From Pelotomaculum isophthalicicum JI (lineage in GTDB: Bacteria; Bacillota; Desulfotomaculia; Desulfotomaculales; Pelotomaculaceae): 64,000 nt of DNA. Numbering within the stretch: position 1 is the first letter of the stretch; every line of letters begins with the position of its first letter. Positions 49,213 through 58,298 of this stretch are shown in pieces. Location: positions 124,001 through 188,000 of the forward strand of contig NZ_JAKOAV010000001.1 in assembly GCF_029478095.1 (NCBI RefSeq). Direction: 5' to 3'. The translations under genes were made by a program, and so were the position numbers. The notes under the pieces are model-generated. The model was not told the origin of the DNA. It did no database searches and saw only the letters and a list, made by a program, of their open reading frames with translations.

Positions 49213-50016
49213 TTGATTTTTGTTTTTCGTCTCTTGGTAGGTTTTTTATTATTGTTGGGGGTGTATGCAGTACCGGCTATCGCTGATGCCGCTGTTCACG
49301 ATGTTTTGCCCGGGGAAAGTCTTTATTCTATCAGTTTGGATTACGGTATCTCGTTAGATTCCCTGAAGGAAGCCAATGGAATCCAGGACTCTCTTATTTA
49401 CCCGGGGCAGCAGCTTAATATCCCGGAAAGCAACTATAGTGGTGAAGGCTCTTATTACACCGTCAGGGAGGGAGACAGCCTTTATTCGATTAGCCAGATG
49501 TTTGGTGTGGGCTATCAGAATATTATGCAGGCCAATGGCCTGAGAGACACCATGATCTACGCGGGCATGGTTCTGGCAATTCCCGGGGCTGGCGCTACTG
49601 TGAAAAAATCTGTTTCCGGGGTGAGCCGGGGAAGCAATTTCCGGAGGCCGTCACTCGCTGATGTTGACCTTTTGGCCCGTTTAATTACGGCTGAGGCGGA
49701 CGGTGAACCGTATGCGGGGAAGGTGGCGGTTGGCGCTGTTGTTTTGAACCGGTTAAACAGCGATTGTTTTCCAAAATCTATTGAAGATGTTATCTATCAA
49801 TACAATGATGGTACCTACCAGTTCGAGCCGGTCATGAACGGATGGATCGACAACCCCGCAAGTTTTCAATCCATCCAGGCGGCAAAGGATGCGTTGAGCG
49901 GGGTGGACCCGACCAACGGGGCGCTTTATTTCTTTGCCGGAAATAAGGTCAATAATAACTGGCTGTGGTCCAGACCTGTGAGCACGGTTATTGGAAATGT
50001 TGTTTTTACTTATTAA
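49213..50016 (+). CDS. LysM/SleB-type cell wall hydrolase
   Basis: Secreted protein of 267 residues: signal peptide (LLVGFLLLLGVYAVPAIADA), two LysM repeats (about 28-72 and 78-123), then a Hydrolase_2/SleB domain (about 155-267) with LARLITAEADGEPYAGKVAVG containing the catalytic Glu and VVLNRLNSDCFPKSIEDVIY. It cleaves peptidoglycan, probably spore cortex. TTG 49213 follows GGAGGAGGGA. It is controlled by the c-di-AMP riboswitch in its leader. Confidence 0.94.
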   Translation: MIFVFRLLVGFLLLLGVYAVPAIADAAVHDVLPGESLYSISLDYGISLDSLKEANGIQDSLIYPGQQLNIPESNYSGEGSYYTVREGDSLYSISQMFGVGYQNIMQANGLRDTMIYAGMVLAIPGAGATVKKSVSGVSRGSNFRRPSLADVDLLARLITAEADGEPYAGKVAVGAVVLNRLNSDCFPKSIEDVIYQYNDGTYQFEPVMNGWIDNPASFQSIQAAKDALSGVDPTNGALYFFAGNKVNNNWLWSRPVSTVIGNVVFTY

Positions 50017-50068
50017 TAGCTGTTTTTTAACTGCTTAGTACAATTACAGCGAACACCCATACCAACTA

Positions 50069-50095
50069 AAGTCCGGTTAGCCGGGCTTTATTTTT
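50069..50095 (+). terminator. Terminator after the SleB-type gene
   Basis: AAGTCCGG / CCGGGCTT with a TTAG loop and one G-T pair, then TATTTTT. Confidence 0.85.
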
Positions 50096-50122
50096 ACTAA
50101 GGAATTGTGGATGGTGACACAA

Positions 50123-50152
50123 TTGACAATCTGCGATAATTTGACATATACT
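50123..50152 (+). promoter_or_regulatory. Sigma-A promoter of the nucleotidase-TPR genes
   Basis: TTGACA (50123-50128) and TATACT (50147-50152), 18-base spacer, about 48 bases before the ATG. A second overlapping TTGACA at 50141 could serve another -10 downstream. Confidence 0.65.
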
Positions 50153-50199
50153 GATCCCACCACTGATAAAATAAGCCCACAATTGAACGGGGGATATTA

Positions 50200-50805
50200 A
50201 TGCGAGTCGGGGTAGATATTGACGGCGTTTTGGCAGACAGCCTGCCTTTATGGGTTCGGGAACTTAATCGTTATTTTAATAAAAACAAGCAGGTTGAAGA
50301 GATTCATCTGTATAATATTATTCAGACTTTTGAGATCACAGCAACTGAATTAAAAGCGTTTATTGAACAAAAGGGCCGGTTTTTAATGTCCGCCGCCTGC
50401 CCTGTAAAAGGCGCCGCGCATTATCTGAGTATGATCAAAAAATATCATCATATTTGTATCGTTACGGCTCGAAGAGAAGCGTATAAACAGGAAACACAGG
50501 CTTGGCTGCGGCGGCATGGTATGCTTTACGATGAGTTAGTGCTCCTCGGAAGTTACAAGAAAGATGAAACTTGCCTGGAAAAAGGGCTGGATGTAATGGT
50601 AGAGGACACGCTTGAGGTTGGCCTGGAGTTAAGCGCGGCGGGAATACCGGTCATATTGATGGACGCTCCATACAACCGGGGGAATTTACCGGGACTAATT
50701 TACCGCAAACACTCATGGTTTGAAATATACAGGGCTCTGGTGATAGAATCACAGCAGTTGATGACTTCGTGTAATAATAAATTTGATCTGACAGATTGCA
50801 AGTGA
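50200..50805 (+). CDS. 5'(3')-deoxyribonucleotidase-like HAD phosphatase
   Basis: Protein of 201 residues of the NT5C/YqfW family. HAD motif I is GVDIDGVLADSLP (nucleophile and general-acid Asp), motif II Thr/Ser around HICIVTARREAY, and the later acid in VMVEDTLEVGLELS. It dephosphorylates nucleoside monophosphates, probably deoxy forms. ATG 50200 follows CGGGGGATATTA. Confidence 0.82.
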   Translation: MRVGVDIDGVLADSLPLWVRELNRYFNKNKQVEEIHLYNIIQTFEITATELKAFIEQKGRFLMSAACPVKGAAHYLSMIKKYHHICIVTARREAYKQETQAWLRRHGMLYDELVLLGSYKKDETCLEKGLDVMVEDTLEVGLELSAAGIPVILMDAPYNRGNLPGLIYRKHSWFEIYRALVIESQQLMTSCNNKFDLTDCK

Positions 50806-50851
50806 TTTGATATTTTAACGTTGTAAGTACAAGTGACGGGAGGTTTTTCCG

Positions 50852-51868
50852 TTGAGCGAAATGTCTGACGCAATCAGACTGTATTACCGCGGGGAAATAT
50901 TTGAGTCTGAAAAAATATTAAAATCAATTATAAAGGAAGATCCTGAAAATATTAACGCCTTAGTCAGGTATGCTACCGTCCTGGAGGAACTTGGGAAGGA
51001 TGAAAAGGCCGGGGAGATCTACCTGAGGCTTGCCGCCCTCTATCAGAAAGAGACTTGCTATGAGGAATGTCTGGGAGTATTGGAAAAAGCTTCGTCCAAA
51101 CTCCCGCAGGCTGAACTGGCGCCGTTAAAGGGTACATGCCTTTATCGTTTGGGCCGTTATGAGGATGCCTTAAGTTGTTTTACGGCCTCTACTAAAACAA
51201 TCCAAAATTTATTTTATACCGGTAAGATTTATTTTGCTTTAAATCAATATGACAACGCATTAAAAATATTCCGTGAAATAATGTCCTTGGCAAACAACAA
51301 CAACGATACTTTTCAGGCCTTTTATTGGGTGGGAAAATCTTTGTATGCTTCAGGAAACTTCAGTGAAGCGATTTCATGCTTTGAGAGTTATCTTTCCATT
51401 TATCAAGGTGAAACGCATGTTTTTCTCGATCTTGCTATTTGCTACCTTAATTCTGATCGTTTGGCAGAGGCTGAAAATAACATCCTTAAATATAAAGAAC
51501 TAGACGGTAACATTAATTTAGCCAACTTGTATTTAGGTATTGTGAATTACCGCAAGGGGAATCACAAACAAGCAGTTGAATACCTGGGTGAAACATCATT
51601 AAGCGAGCAGTCCTTACATTGGAGAGGTCTTGCATATTATGAGCTTGGTATGTATGAAGATGCCCTGGCATGTTTTTCGGAAGCGACAAAAATAGTATCC
51701 AAACCACTCTATTTTAAAATGATGGGGAGTTCACACTTAAAACTGGGCAATTATTTTGAAGCGAAAATTTGTTTCGAAAGAGCCTTAAATGATGATCCCT
51801 CAGATGAGGAACTAGGTAAGCTGATTGCAATTACCGGGCATTACTTGGCGAAAGGTGAACTTATTTGA
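50852..51868 (+). CDS. TPR-repeat protein
   Basis: Protein of 338 residues made of about eight tetratricopeptide repeats (for example NINALVRYATVLEELGKDEK and GTCLYRLGRYEDALSCF). No signal peptide or membrane helix. TPR scaffolds mediate protein-protein contacts; the partner is unknown. TTG 50852 is eight bases after GGGAGG. It is probably in one operon with the nucleotidase upstream. Confidence 0.85.
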   Translation: MSEMSDAIRLYYRGEIFESEKILKSIIKEDPENINALVRYATVLEELGKDEKAGEIYLRLAALYQKETCYEECLGVLEKASSKLPQAELAPLKGTCLYRLGRYEDALSCFTASTKTIQNLFYTGKIYFALNQYDNALKIFREIMSLANNNNDTFQAFYWVGKSLYASGNFSEAISCFESYLSIYQGETHVFLDLAICYLNSDRLAEAENNILKYKELDGNINLANLYLGIVNYRKGNHKQAVEYLGETSLSEQSLHWRGLAYYELGMYEDALACFSEATKIVSKPLYFKMMGSSHLKLGNYFEAKICFERALNDDPSDEELGKLIAITGHYLAKGELI

Positions 51869-51895
51869 ATAATTAAAGCTATAAATAATTACCGG

Positions 51896-52210
51896 TTATG
51901 ATAGAGGTTTTTTTCTTCCTTTATTTTTATTATGATCATAGATCTCAAATTTCCCCGAAAAGTTTTCTAAATTATATTCAATTAATGGGGCAGCCTTATT
52001 TAAACGCTCCATCTGTTTAACGCGCATCTTGCTAACAGCGTTACCGTATTCATTTCTTCTTCTGTCGACGTGACTTTTATGTTTACTCATAAATTTATTA
52101 TGTTCAACCGGCAAAAGTTCATTCATCCGGTATGTGTCACGGTTCGGAAATGGATTGGCGGGGTAAGAAATATAATTATTGATAGAATACCAATAGGAGG
52201 GAGCGGCCAT
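51896..52210 (-). CDS. Uncertain ORF, Asn/Lys/Tyr-rich (104 aa)
   Basis: Minus-strand frame whose ATG 52210 overlaps the start codon of the plus-strand gene at 52209 and has no ribosome site; internal Met codons at 52126 and 52090 are no better. The sequence has protein-like Tyr/Pro content at the N-end and a basic C-end (NKNKGRKKPLS). It may be real but shorter, or spurious. Confidence 0.25.
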   Translation of the reverse strand: MAAPSYWYSINNYISYPANPFPNRDTYRMNELLPVEHNKFMSKHKSHVDRRRNEYGNAVSKMRVKQMERLNKAAPLIEYNLENFSGKFEIYDHNKNKGRKKPLS

Positions 52211-52478
52211 GTACAAATATAAGATAATCGCGACTATTGTTGAAATACGGGGTGACGGTGTGTGCTCATACGGACATAAGGTAGGCGATAGCTTTGAGTT
52301 CTCGGCGATATCTCCGGCCGGGCTGTGCCAGTTTGCCTACGATTCGTTGCGTTCCGCTGTTGCCGCGCTGCTTTATGGCGGTCAGTTCCCCTGGGCTGAC
52401 AACAGTGATGTCACTACCTGGGCATGTCCCGATCCGGAAAGGCCGGTAATTTTTGAACTGAGGAGGGTGCCGGTTTAA
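52209..52478 (+). CDS. TIGR04076 family protein
   Basis: Small protein of 89 residues with the family pattern VCSYGHKVGDSFEF near the start, FAYDSLRSAVAALLYGG in the middle and TTWACPDPERPVIFELRR at the end. The family is widespread in anaerobes, often near redox or thiamine genes, and is uncharacterised. ATG 52209 follows AGGAGGGAGCGGCC. Confidence 0.85.
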   Translation: MYKYKIIATIVEIRGDGVCSYGHKVGDSFEFSAISPAGLCQFAYDSLRSAVAALLYGGQFPWADNSDVTTWACPDPERPVIFELRRVPV

Positions 52479-52593
52479 GGAAAGAAGCGATAATAACAAC
52501 CCTGCCATTATCCAATTAACTGAAATGAGACGTAGGATTTTTTGCGGCAATTGTCGAATACTAGTATCTGATTAAAAAAAAGAGGTGGTTAAT

Positions 52594-52845
52594 ATGCCGA
52601 TATTTGAGTACAAGTGCGGTGAATGTGAAAAAGTATTTGAGGTTCTCCAACTGGCCGGTCAGGAAAAGGGAATCAAGTGCCCTGATTGTGGCGGTTCCAA
52701 TTTAAAGAAGCTCATCTCGGCTCCTTTTCTTCCTAGTTCTGTCGGGAGACCGGCTAATGATGATTTGGGAAGGTGCTGCAACGGCAATCCCGGTGAAAAA
52801 GGGTGCGCGGCTGCCGGTTCCTGCTGCGGACAGGAACTTCAATAA
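52594..52845 (+). CDS. FmdB-type zinc ribbon protein
   Basis: Protein of 83 residues with the FmdB/CxxC zinc ribbon (PIFEYKCGECEKVFEVLQ and GIKCPDCGGSNLKK) and a Cys-rich tail (RCCNGNPGEKGCAAAGSCCG). It is thought to regulate or bind metals in anaerobes. I use ATG 52594, six bases after AGAGGTGG; GTG 52585 is within the ribosome site. Confidence 0.88.
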   Translation: MPIFEYKCGECEKVFEVLQLAGQEKGIKCPDCGGSNLKKLISAPFLPSSVGRPANDDLGRCCNGNPGEKGCAAAGSCCGQELQ

Positions 52846-52863
52846 TGTTTAAAGGGAAACACC

Positions 52864-52891
52864 CAGGCCGGCATGAACGGCCTGTTTTATT
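52864..52891 (+). terminator. Terminator after the fmdB-like gene
   Basis: CAGGCCG / CGGCCTG with a seven-base loop, then TTTTATTTA. Confidence 0.88.
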
Positions 52892-53054
52892 TATTATGAA
52901 AGGTTATTGTTTAAGAAAAAGTTGTTTGACAGATTAAGGATTAAGTGATATAAAAATATTAATTGTGAATTAAATAACTACCTAAATAATAGAACAATAG
53001 AAAAAGAATGATATTGTTTGGTTGTTGGTGAGGATGGAGGGGAGGAGTAACTGA

Positions 53055-53699
53055 GTGAAGACACTTAAGGTGCCGGAAGCAACTATAACAAGATTATCTG
53101 TATATTCAAGGTTTTTGGAATATTTAGATCAAAGGGGCATAGTAACCGTTTCGTCGGGGGAAATAGCCCAAGGTGTAGGTGTGAGTCCCGCTCAAGTACG
53201 GAAGGATCTGGCGTACTTCGGCGAATTCGGGACGCGTGGAGTGGGTTACAACGTCAAAGACCTGATGCGTTACGTTTTAAAGGTTCTCGGTCTTGACGAA
53301 CTCTGGCCCCTTGTGCTGGTGGGCGCCGGGAATCTTGGTTTTGCCCTTTGTACGTATAAAGGTTTCAATGATCGTGGTTTCTCAATAGTCGGTGTGTTTG
53401 ACAACAACCCTGACAAGATAGGTAAAAAAATTGCCGATCTTGAAGTCTATCATCTTGACAGAATGGCAGAGATAATCGCCTTGCACAACGTTAAAGTGGG
53501 CATTATCACAGTACCGTCCCACGCTGCGCAGGAAGTAACTGATTTAATGGTGAAAAACGGGTTGCAGGCTATATTAAATTATGCGCCGGTTGTGCTTAAT
53601 GCCCCGGAAAATATTGAGATACGGAATGTCGATATGTCAACAAGGCTTGAGATCCTTACTTTTAATCTAAGTAAAAAAGATTACAACCCGGTTACATAA
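53055..53699 (+). CDS. rex: Redox-sensing transcriptional repressor Rex
   Basis: NADH/NAD+ sensor of 214 residues that represses fermentation and respiratory genes when NAD+ is high. Winged-helix N-domain ([20 protein letters not shown]-type [18 protein letters not shown]), Rossmann domain ([17 protein letters not shown]) and a C-terminal swap helix. GTG 53055 follows GGAGGGGAGGAG. It probably tunes the redox genes elsewhere in this window, but I saw no perfect Rex operator. Confidence 0.95.
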   Translation: MKTLKVPEATITRLSVYSRFLEYLDQRGIVTVSSGEIAQGVGVSPAQVRKDLAYFGEFGTRGVGYNVKDLMRYVLKVLGLDELWPLVLVGAGNLGFALCTYKGFNDRGFSIVGVFDNNPDKIGKKIADLEVYHLDRMAEIIALHNVKVGIITVPSHAAQEVTDLMVKNGLQAILNYAPVVLNAPENIEIRNVDMSTRLEILTFNLSKKDYNPVT

Positions 53700-53762
53700 A
53701 TTTTGGACTGTGACATAGTTCTTTTTTCTTAGACTTTCATAGCAGGCAGGTGGAAGACGAGT

Positions 53763-54164
53763 TTGGGAATTCAAAGTATAGAGGTTTATTCCAAAGAGAG
53801 AACACAAATGGTAGATATTACTGCAAAAGTTGAACAAATTATTAAGGGCATTGGGATCAAAGAAGGCATCTGCTATCTCTACACGCCGCATACTACCGCC
53901 GGACTTACAATAAATGAAAATGCCGACCCTACTGTGACGGCCGACATTCTAGCAGAATTAAATAAATTAATCCCTTTTTCCGATGGTTACAGGCACAGCG
54001 AGGGTAATTCGGCGGCGCATATAAAGTCATCTCTAACCGGCGCTTCACTGTTATTGTTCGTAAGCGGGGGGAGGCTGCTTCTGGGTACCTGGCAGGGTGT
54101 TTATTTTTGTGAATTTGACGGTCCGAGGCAAAGGAAAGTGTTGGTTAAAGTTGTCGAAGGATAA
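53763..54164 (+). CDS. YjbQ family protein (UPF0047)
   Basis: Protein of 133 residues, the secondary thiamine-phosphate synthase-like YjbQ family. Conserved HTTAGLTINENADPTV, DGYRHSEGNSAAHIKSSL and LGTWQGVYFCEFDGPR. It binds metal through His residues; weak thiamine-phosphate synthesis was reported for E. coli YjbQ. TTG 53763 lies after AGGTGGAAGACGAG. It follows rex by 60 bases and converges with the patatin gene. Confidence 0.9.
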   Translation: MGIQSIEVYSKERTQMVDITAKVEQIIKGIGIKEGICYLYTPHTTAGLTINENADPTVTADILAELNKLIPFSDGYRHSEGNSAAHIKSSLTGASLLLFVSGGRLLLGTWQGVYFCEFDGPRQRKVLVKVVEG

Positions 54165-54170
54165 ATTCAA

Positions 54171-55136
54171 TTAGTCTTTTTTAAAGTAAAGCGTCCTGAT
54201 TGTCTCAAAATCCCAGCCTTCAAAGAAGTTTACAGCGGCTTGAACTCCAACCCGGTAAAGTTTTTCCTTGAGTTGCGAACTCATTTCAAAATCAGTAGTT
54301 TTTATCCCAATAGACGGAATAGATATTGTCCGGACACGGCTTCTGGGATCTAGTTCGTGGATTAGATCATGCGCTTCCAGCATGGTCGATACAATAGCTT
54401 TGATCAGATCAAATGGGTTGTTCACCCGTGGGAATAAAGGTTCTTCAGACTCAACAATTTTGAAACCGAAAGTAGGCCAGGGAGGAGTCTCGTCGCTGTC
54501 AAAAATCCATACCGGAAAGTTGCTCAACACGCCTCCGTCAATAATGAAGCTTGATATGGTTTGTTTGCCGGGGCTGGTGTATGGCAGTGTGTATGGTTTG
54601 TAAAAGAAAGGTAAACCGGAACTCATCCTTACTGCCTTGCTGACTTCCAGATTATCAGGATCTATATTATATTCTTTAATGTCATGGGGTAATTTTAACA
54701 GCTTGCGCCTGGTGACGTCGGTAGCTATAATTACCAACTTGTAGCGGAATTTGGGATCGTTTTCATACTCCTTTATGACCAAATCTTTAAATGTGCGGAC
54801 CCCTTTGGCGTCAAGCTTTTTCCTGACCCAATTTTCCAGGTAATTACCTGCGTACAGCCCGTTTTCAAACCACAAACTCAGCGCCGGCCCGATCAAGGGA
54901 ATGCGGTTCAGCCAGTACTTGTCTTTTAACATGCCGAAATCAAGGCTGTTGATCAATGTTCTTATTTCATTGGCGGAATAACCCGCTGCCACTAAAGAGG
55001 CGACAATTGCGCCGGCGGAAGTGCCGGCCACGTTTACCCAGGTATAACCCCTGCGTTCAGCTTCGGTAAGGGCGCCGAGTATGCCGAACGCTTTAATTCC
55101 GCCGCCCTCGAAAACAGCGTCAGCGCGCATCGTCAT
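54171..55136 (-). CDS. Patatin-like phospholipase
   Basis: Protein of 321 residues with the patatin dyad: oxyanion loop FEGGGIKAFG, nucleophile Ser in AGTSAGAIVASLVAAG and the Asp in IIDGGVLSNFP. It hydrolyses membrane lipids or lipid esters. ATG 55136 is eight bases after AGGAGGTG. It converges with yjbQ and lies upstream of the tad operon end. Confidence 0.92.
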   Translation of the reverse strand: MTMRADAVFEGGGIKAFGILGALTEAERRGYTWVNVAGTSAGAIVASLVAAGYSANEIRTLINSLDFGMLKDKYWLNRIPLIGPALSLWFENGLYAGNYLENWVRKKLDAKGVRTFKDLVIKEYENDPKFRYKLVIIATDVTRRKLLKLPHDIKEYNIDPDNLEVSKAVRMSSGLPFFYKPYTLPYTSPGKQTISSFIIDGGVLSNFPVWIFDSDETPPWPTFGFKIVESEEPLFPRVNNPFDLIKAIVSTMLEAHDLIHELDPRSRVRTISIPSIGIKTTDFEMSSQLKEKLYRVGVQAAVNFFEGWDFETIRTLYFKKD

Positions 55137-55229
55137 GATTAATCACCTCCTGATAGAATCATTTTATGGAGAAAAGACAATAACTGACACACAAATAAGT
55201 TAACGCCAATCCGTCCACTGTACGGACAA

Positions 55230-55260
55230 AAAAAGGGCTACCCATTATGGGAGCCCTGAT
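55230..55260 (-). terminator. Terminator of the tad/chemoreceptor operon
   Basis: Minus-strand hairpin AGGGCTCCCAT / ATGGGTAGCCCT-type (AGGGCT with AGCCCT, CCCAT with ATGGG) followed by a run of seven T. It sits 15 bases after the chemoreceptor stop. Confidence 0.88.
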
Positions 55261-55272
55261 AACCACATCCCA

Positions 55273-56952
55273 TTAAATTTTGAACTGCAGGGAAAGAACA
55301 TTGAGCCGGTCCACCATGCGCATCAGTTTTTTGGCCAAAGAATCTATATCGTGCAGGCTTTCTGTTTGGAGTTTGGCGTCGCTGCCGGCGCCTGAACTTT
55401 TATTGATTGATTTAAGAAGTTCGTCTATAATCCCGCTCTGGCCTTGCCTGATGTCCGCTATGCTTGCGGATTGCCTTTGAGCTGCTGCTGCGATCTCTTC
55501 AATGATCTCTTTGCTCTGTAATAGTGATTGTAGAACCTGATCCAGCGTTTCACCGGCTTCCTTCACGGATTCTTGCCCGTCCGCCAGCCTTTTTGTATTT
55601 TCGCCCAGCGCGCTTTCCGCCGCTAACCAGCTATTCTGCACTTCCGCCAGTTCCCGGGACATTTGTTTAATCTGTTTTAGCGAGTCTTCAGAAATTCCGT
55701 GCAATTCCTCCGCGGCCTGGGTTAATTCACTGTTGCCGGAACGCGCGGCCTGAAGAGCCACCTGTAATGTAAAGGCGTTATTTTTATCAAGTAAATTGGA
55801 AAAGTAATCTATTGTTTTACTGAATTTGTTGCTTTTAACTTCCAGATGTTTCAACAAATTCCGGGCATCCATCAGTGACCGGCTTGATTCTGTAATGTTT
55901 ACGGCAATTTTAGAAATTGCGGAAGCTCCATTTTCTCCAAGCCGGGCTGTTTGGTTCACTTCATGAAGGATTTGGAGAATGCTGTCCATAGCTTGTTTGG
56001 ACTGTCCGGAAAGTTGTTCATAAAGACCAATCGATTGTTTTAGTATAGCTACTTGTTCTTCCGTGTTTTGTTTTAGTAAATCAAAAGTGTGAGACAGCCT
56101 GTTATTGGCGCGGTCGGAGGTTTGAAGCCGCCCGAGGATTTGCTCGGCTGAATTGTTGATATCGAAAGCGCTTGACTTAACTGATTGAATCAGATTGGCC
56201 AGGTGTATGCTCATGGTGTTAAATGAAGTTGCCAGATCCCCGAGTTCGTCTTGGTAATGGACCGGTACTTTATAAGAAAAATCACCGGTCGCTAATTTTT
56301 CAGTCGCCGCAGTCAGGTCTCTCAGCGGCTTTTTCAGGATACGTTTACTAATAAGCCCGGCCAGTGAAATACCTGCTGCAATCGCAGCCAGGCATATCAG
56401 GAGAATACTAAGAATTGTGTTATTTACATGCTTGGTTAGACCTGACATATCGATACCCAAGCGGAAATAGCCCACAGTGCCGGTCGATGTGTTAATCGGA
56501 GCGTAGAAGTCCATTATCAACGGTTTGCCGTATTCATTTTTACGTATCTCCATGACATTTGTTTTTGCGGCCAAAGCATTCCTGGTTACTTCGTCATTTA
56601 ACTTGCCGCCGGTTTGTTTATCGTCGGTATGAGCGATAATTTTACCCCCGGTATCCATGACCATCGCATAGCTGATGTCTTGATATGTGCTTACTGTTTT
56701 AACCAGGTTATTGAGAGATTCGGTATTGCCGGCCTGTAGATAGCTTCCGGAGAATTGAAGCGCGCTATTAACGATATTCCATCCTTTGTCCTGGAGTTCC
56801 TTATTAAACATTGCATAGTCCCGCAAAAAGACTGTAGCTCCTACCGCAGCTATTAAAAACGTAACCAGCAGGCTTAAGGCTATTGCTATTTTAGTCATAA
56901 CCGACAGTCTTAGCCTATGAATAAGTGATCCGGTTGCTTCTATTAGTTTCAT
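55273..56952 (-). CDS. Membrane chemoreceptor with divergent signalling domain
   Basis: Protein of 559 residues: membrane helix (about 19-45), extracytoplasmic Cache-type domain (about 55-170, SYAMVMDTGGKIIAHTDD), second helix (about 178-203), HAMP (about 203-255) and a long coiled-coil domain. The hairpin tip is altered: NNAFTLQVALQAARSGN stands where ordinary receptors have [17 protein letters not shown], so CheA/CheW binding may be lost or specialised. ATG 56952 overlaps the DUF192 stop in an ATGA, with GGAGG ahead, so translation is coupled. Last gene of the tad operon. Confidence 0.82.
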   Translation of the reverse strand: MKLIEATGSLIHRLRLSVMTKIAIALSLLVTFLIAAVGATVFLRDYAMFNKELQDKGWNIVNSALQFSGSYLQAGNTESLNNLVKTVSTYQDISYAMVMDTGGKIIAHTDDKQTGGKLNDEVTRNALAAKTNVMEIRKNEYGKPLIMDFYAPINTSTGTVGYFRLGIDMSGLTKHVNNTILSILLICLAAIAAGISLAGLISKRILKKPLRDLTAATEKLATGDFSYKVPVHYQDELGDLATSFNTMSIHLANLIQSVKSSAFDINNSAEQILGRLQTSDRANNRLSHTFDLLKQNTEEQVAILKQSIGLYEQLSGQSKQAMDSILQILHEVNQTARLGENGASAISKIAVNITESSRSLMDARNLLKHLEVKSNKFSKTIDYFSNLLDKNNAFTLQVALQAARSGNSELTQAAEELHGISEDSLKQIKQMSRELAEVQNSWLAAESALGENTKRLADGQESVKEAGETLDQVLQSLLQSKEIIEEIAAAAQRQSASIADIRQGQSGIIDELLKSINKSSGAGSDAKLQTESLHDIDSLAKKLMRMVDRLNVLSLQFKI

Positions 56953-57308
56953 AATACCGCCTCCTTGAATGTTAGTTGCAGTTGGTGTCCCGCTTTGGAG
57001 CCAGTGGCTGCAAGGTGCCCCACCGGTAGTTCAATCACCATGTGAGAACGGGTGATTAACGGGGAAAACCTGAACGGGCCAATGTTTTCTATGGTATGCA
57101 AAATAGTCATTTCTTTACTTGCAAAAATAACGTCGATGTTAAAAGACATAAAACACGTGTGGATCGATTTGCATGGTGAAAGGATTAAAGCTTCTCCATG
57201 TTTTAAACCAGGGTTGCCGATCAGTCCTTTCAAGCGTTTTTTAAAATTGTCCGCCAGCCAAACGCGATCGGCTAGGACAGTTCCATTGCTTAAATTAACC
57301 AGTTGCAC
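56949..57308 (-). CDS. DUF192 family protein
   Basis: Protein of 119 residues with the DUF192 pattern: RLKGLIGNPGLKHGEALIL, the Cys-containing IHTCFMSFNIDVIF and HMVIELPVGHLAATGSKAG. There is no signal peptide, unlike many DUF192 proteins. GTG 57308 follows GGGGTGAAAAA. It lies between tadC and the chemoreceptor and overlaps the latter. DUF192 genes recur in tad loci; function unknown. Confidence 0.88.
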   Translation of the reverse strand: MQLVNLSNGTVLADRVWLADNFKKRLKGLIGNPGLKHGEALILSPCKSIHTCFMSFNIDVIFASKEMTILHTIENIGPFRFSPLITRSHMVIELPVGHLAATGSKAGHQLQLTFKEAVL

Positions 57309-57366
57309 TTTTTCACCCCAGTCTGTATTTAATAAATGTTGAGTGTTAAATTGGTTCAGTGATTAA

Positions 57367-58287
57367 TTATTTAGTAAAAATATTAGTAATCTGTATCACC
57401 GCTGGTCCCAACAGGATAACGAATATTGCCGGGAAGATAAACAATACCATGGGAATTAATATCTTTACCGGGGCTTTCATAGCCATTTCCTCGGCGCGCT
57501 GGCGGCGCTTCAAGCGTATTTGCTCGGATTGTAAGCGTAAAATATTGCCTATGCTGATTCCTAACTGGTCCGCCAGGATCACTGAACCGGTAAAGGTCGA
57601 CAGGTCGTCTACATCCGCACGTCTGGACATATCCCGCAGCGCTTCAATTCTAGGCCTGCCCATTTTAATTTCTTGGAGCATTACGGTAAATTCCCCGGAA
57701 AGCACCCCCTTAGTTTTTTCAACCACCTTCATTAGCGCCCCGTCGAAACCGAGACCGGCTTCCACACTGACAGTAAGCAGATCCAGAACGTCAGGAAGGG
57801 TTTTTTCTATTTCCTGCTTACGTGCCGCATCCTTTCTGTTTAAATAAAAATCCGGTAAAAGCCACCCAAGCCCAAGACCGGCACATCCCATTAAAATTAC
57901 TTGAACCGGGTTTTTGCCAATGATTTCGCTGATCGTCCAGAATAATACGGCAGCACCGCCGGCTGCTAAATACTTGATTACCAGAAGCTCACGCGGCGCG
58001 ATTTTTTCACTGATACCCGCACTTGTTATTTTTTTGACAAGCATAGCTTCTTTTTCGGCAGGCAGCATCTTTGCCACATGAGAGGATAACTTAACCAGTA
58101 ATGGTTTTATCATCCTTTGATAAAAGGGTGCCTTTAACTCATACTCCCGTACGGTGGGAGTTCGTTGGCCAACTATTTCTGTTACTCTTTTTTCCACCTC
58201 CCGGCGTTCTTTTAAAGAGAAGTTATACAAGACCAGTATGAGCAGAAATGCTTCCACAAAAACAATAGCGATAATAAATGCTAGCAA
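57367..58287 (-). CDS. tadC: Tad pilus inner-membrane protein TadC
   Basis: Type II secretion F-domain protein of 306 residues with helices at the N-terminus, two in the middle and two at the end. Segment LPDVLDLLTVSVEAGLGFDG and QSEQIRLKRRQRAEEMAMKA are typical of TadC. With TadB it forms the inner-membrane platform that the CpaF ATPase drives. TTG 58287 follows GGGGGTAGCCA, 11 bases after tadB. Confidence 0.92.
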   Translation of the reverse strand: MLAFIIAIVFVEAFLLILVLYNFSLKERREVEKRVTEIVGQRTPTVREYELKAPFYQRMIKPLLVKLSSHVAKMLPAEKEAMLVKKITSAGISEKIAPRELLVIKYLAAGGAAVLFWTISEIIGKNPVQVILMGCAGLGLGWLLPDFYLNRKDAARKQEIEKTLPDVLDLLTVSVEAGLGFDGALMKVVEKTKGVLSGEFTVMLQEIKMGRPRIEALRDMSRRADVDDLSTFTGSVILADQLGISIGNILRLQSEQIRLKRRQRAEEMAMKAPVKILIPMVLFIFPAIFVILLGPAVIQITNIFTK

Positions 58288-58298
58288 TGGCTACCCCC

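Noticed and set aside
52960-52985. Rex operator upstream of rex (TTGTGAATTAAATAAC)
   Set aside because: Only the left half matches the TTGTGAA-type consensus; the right half does not.
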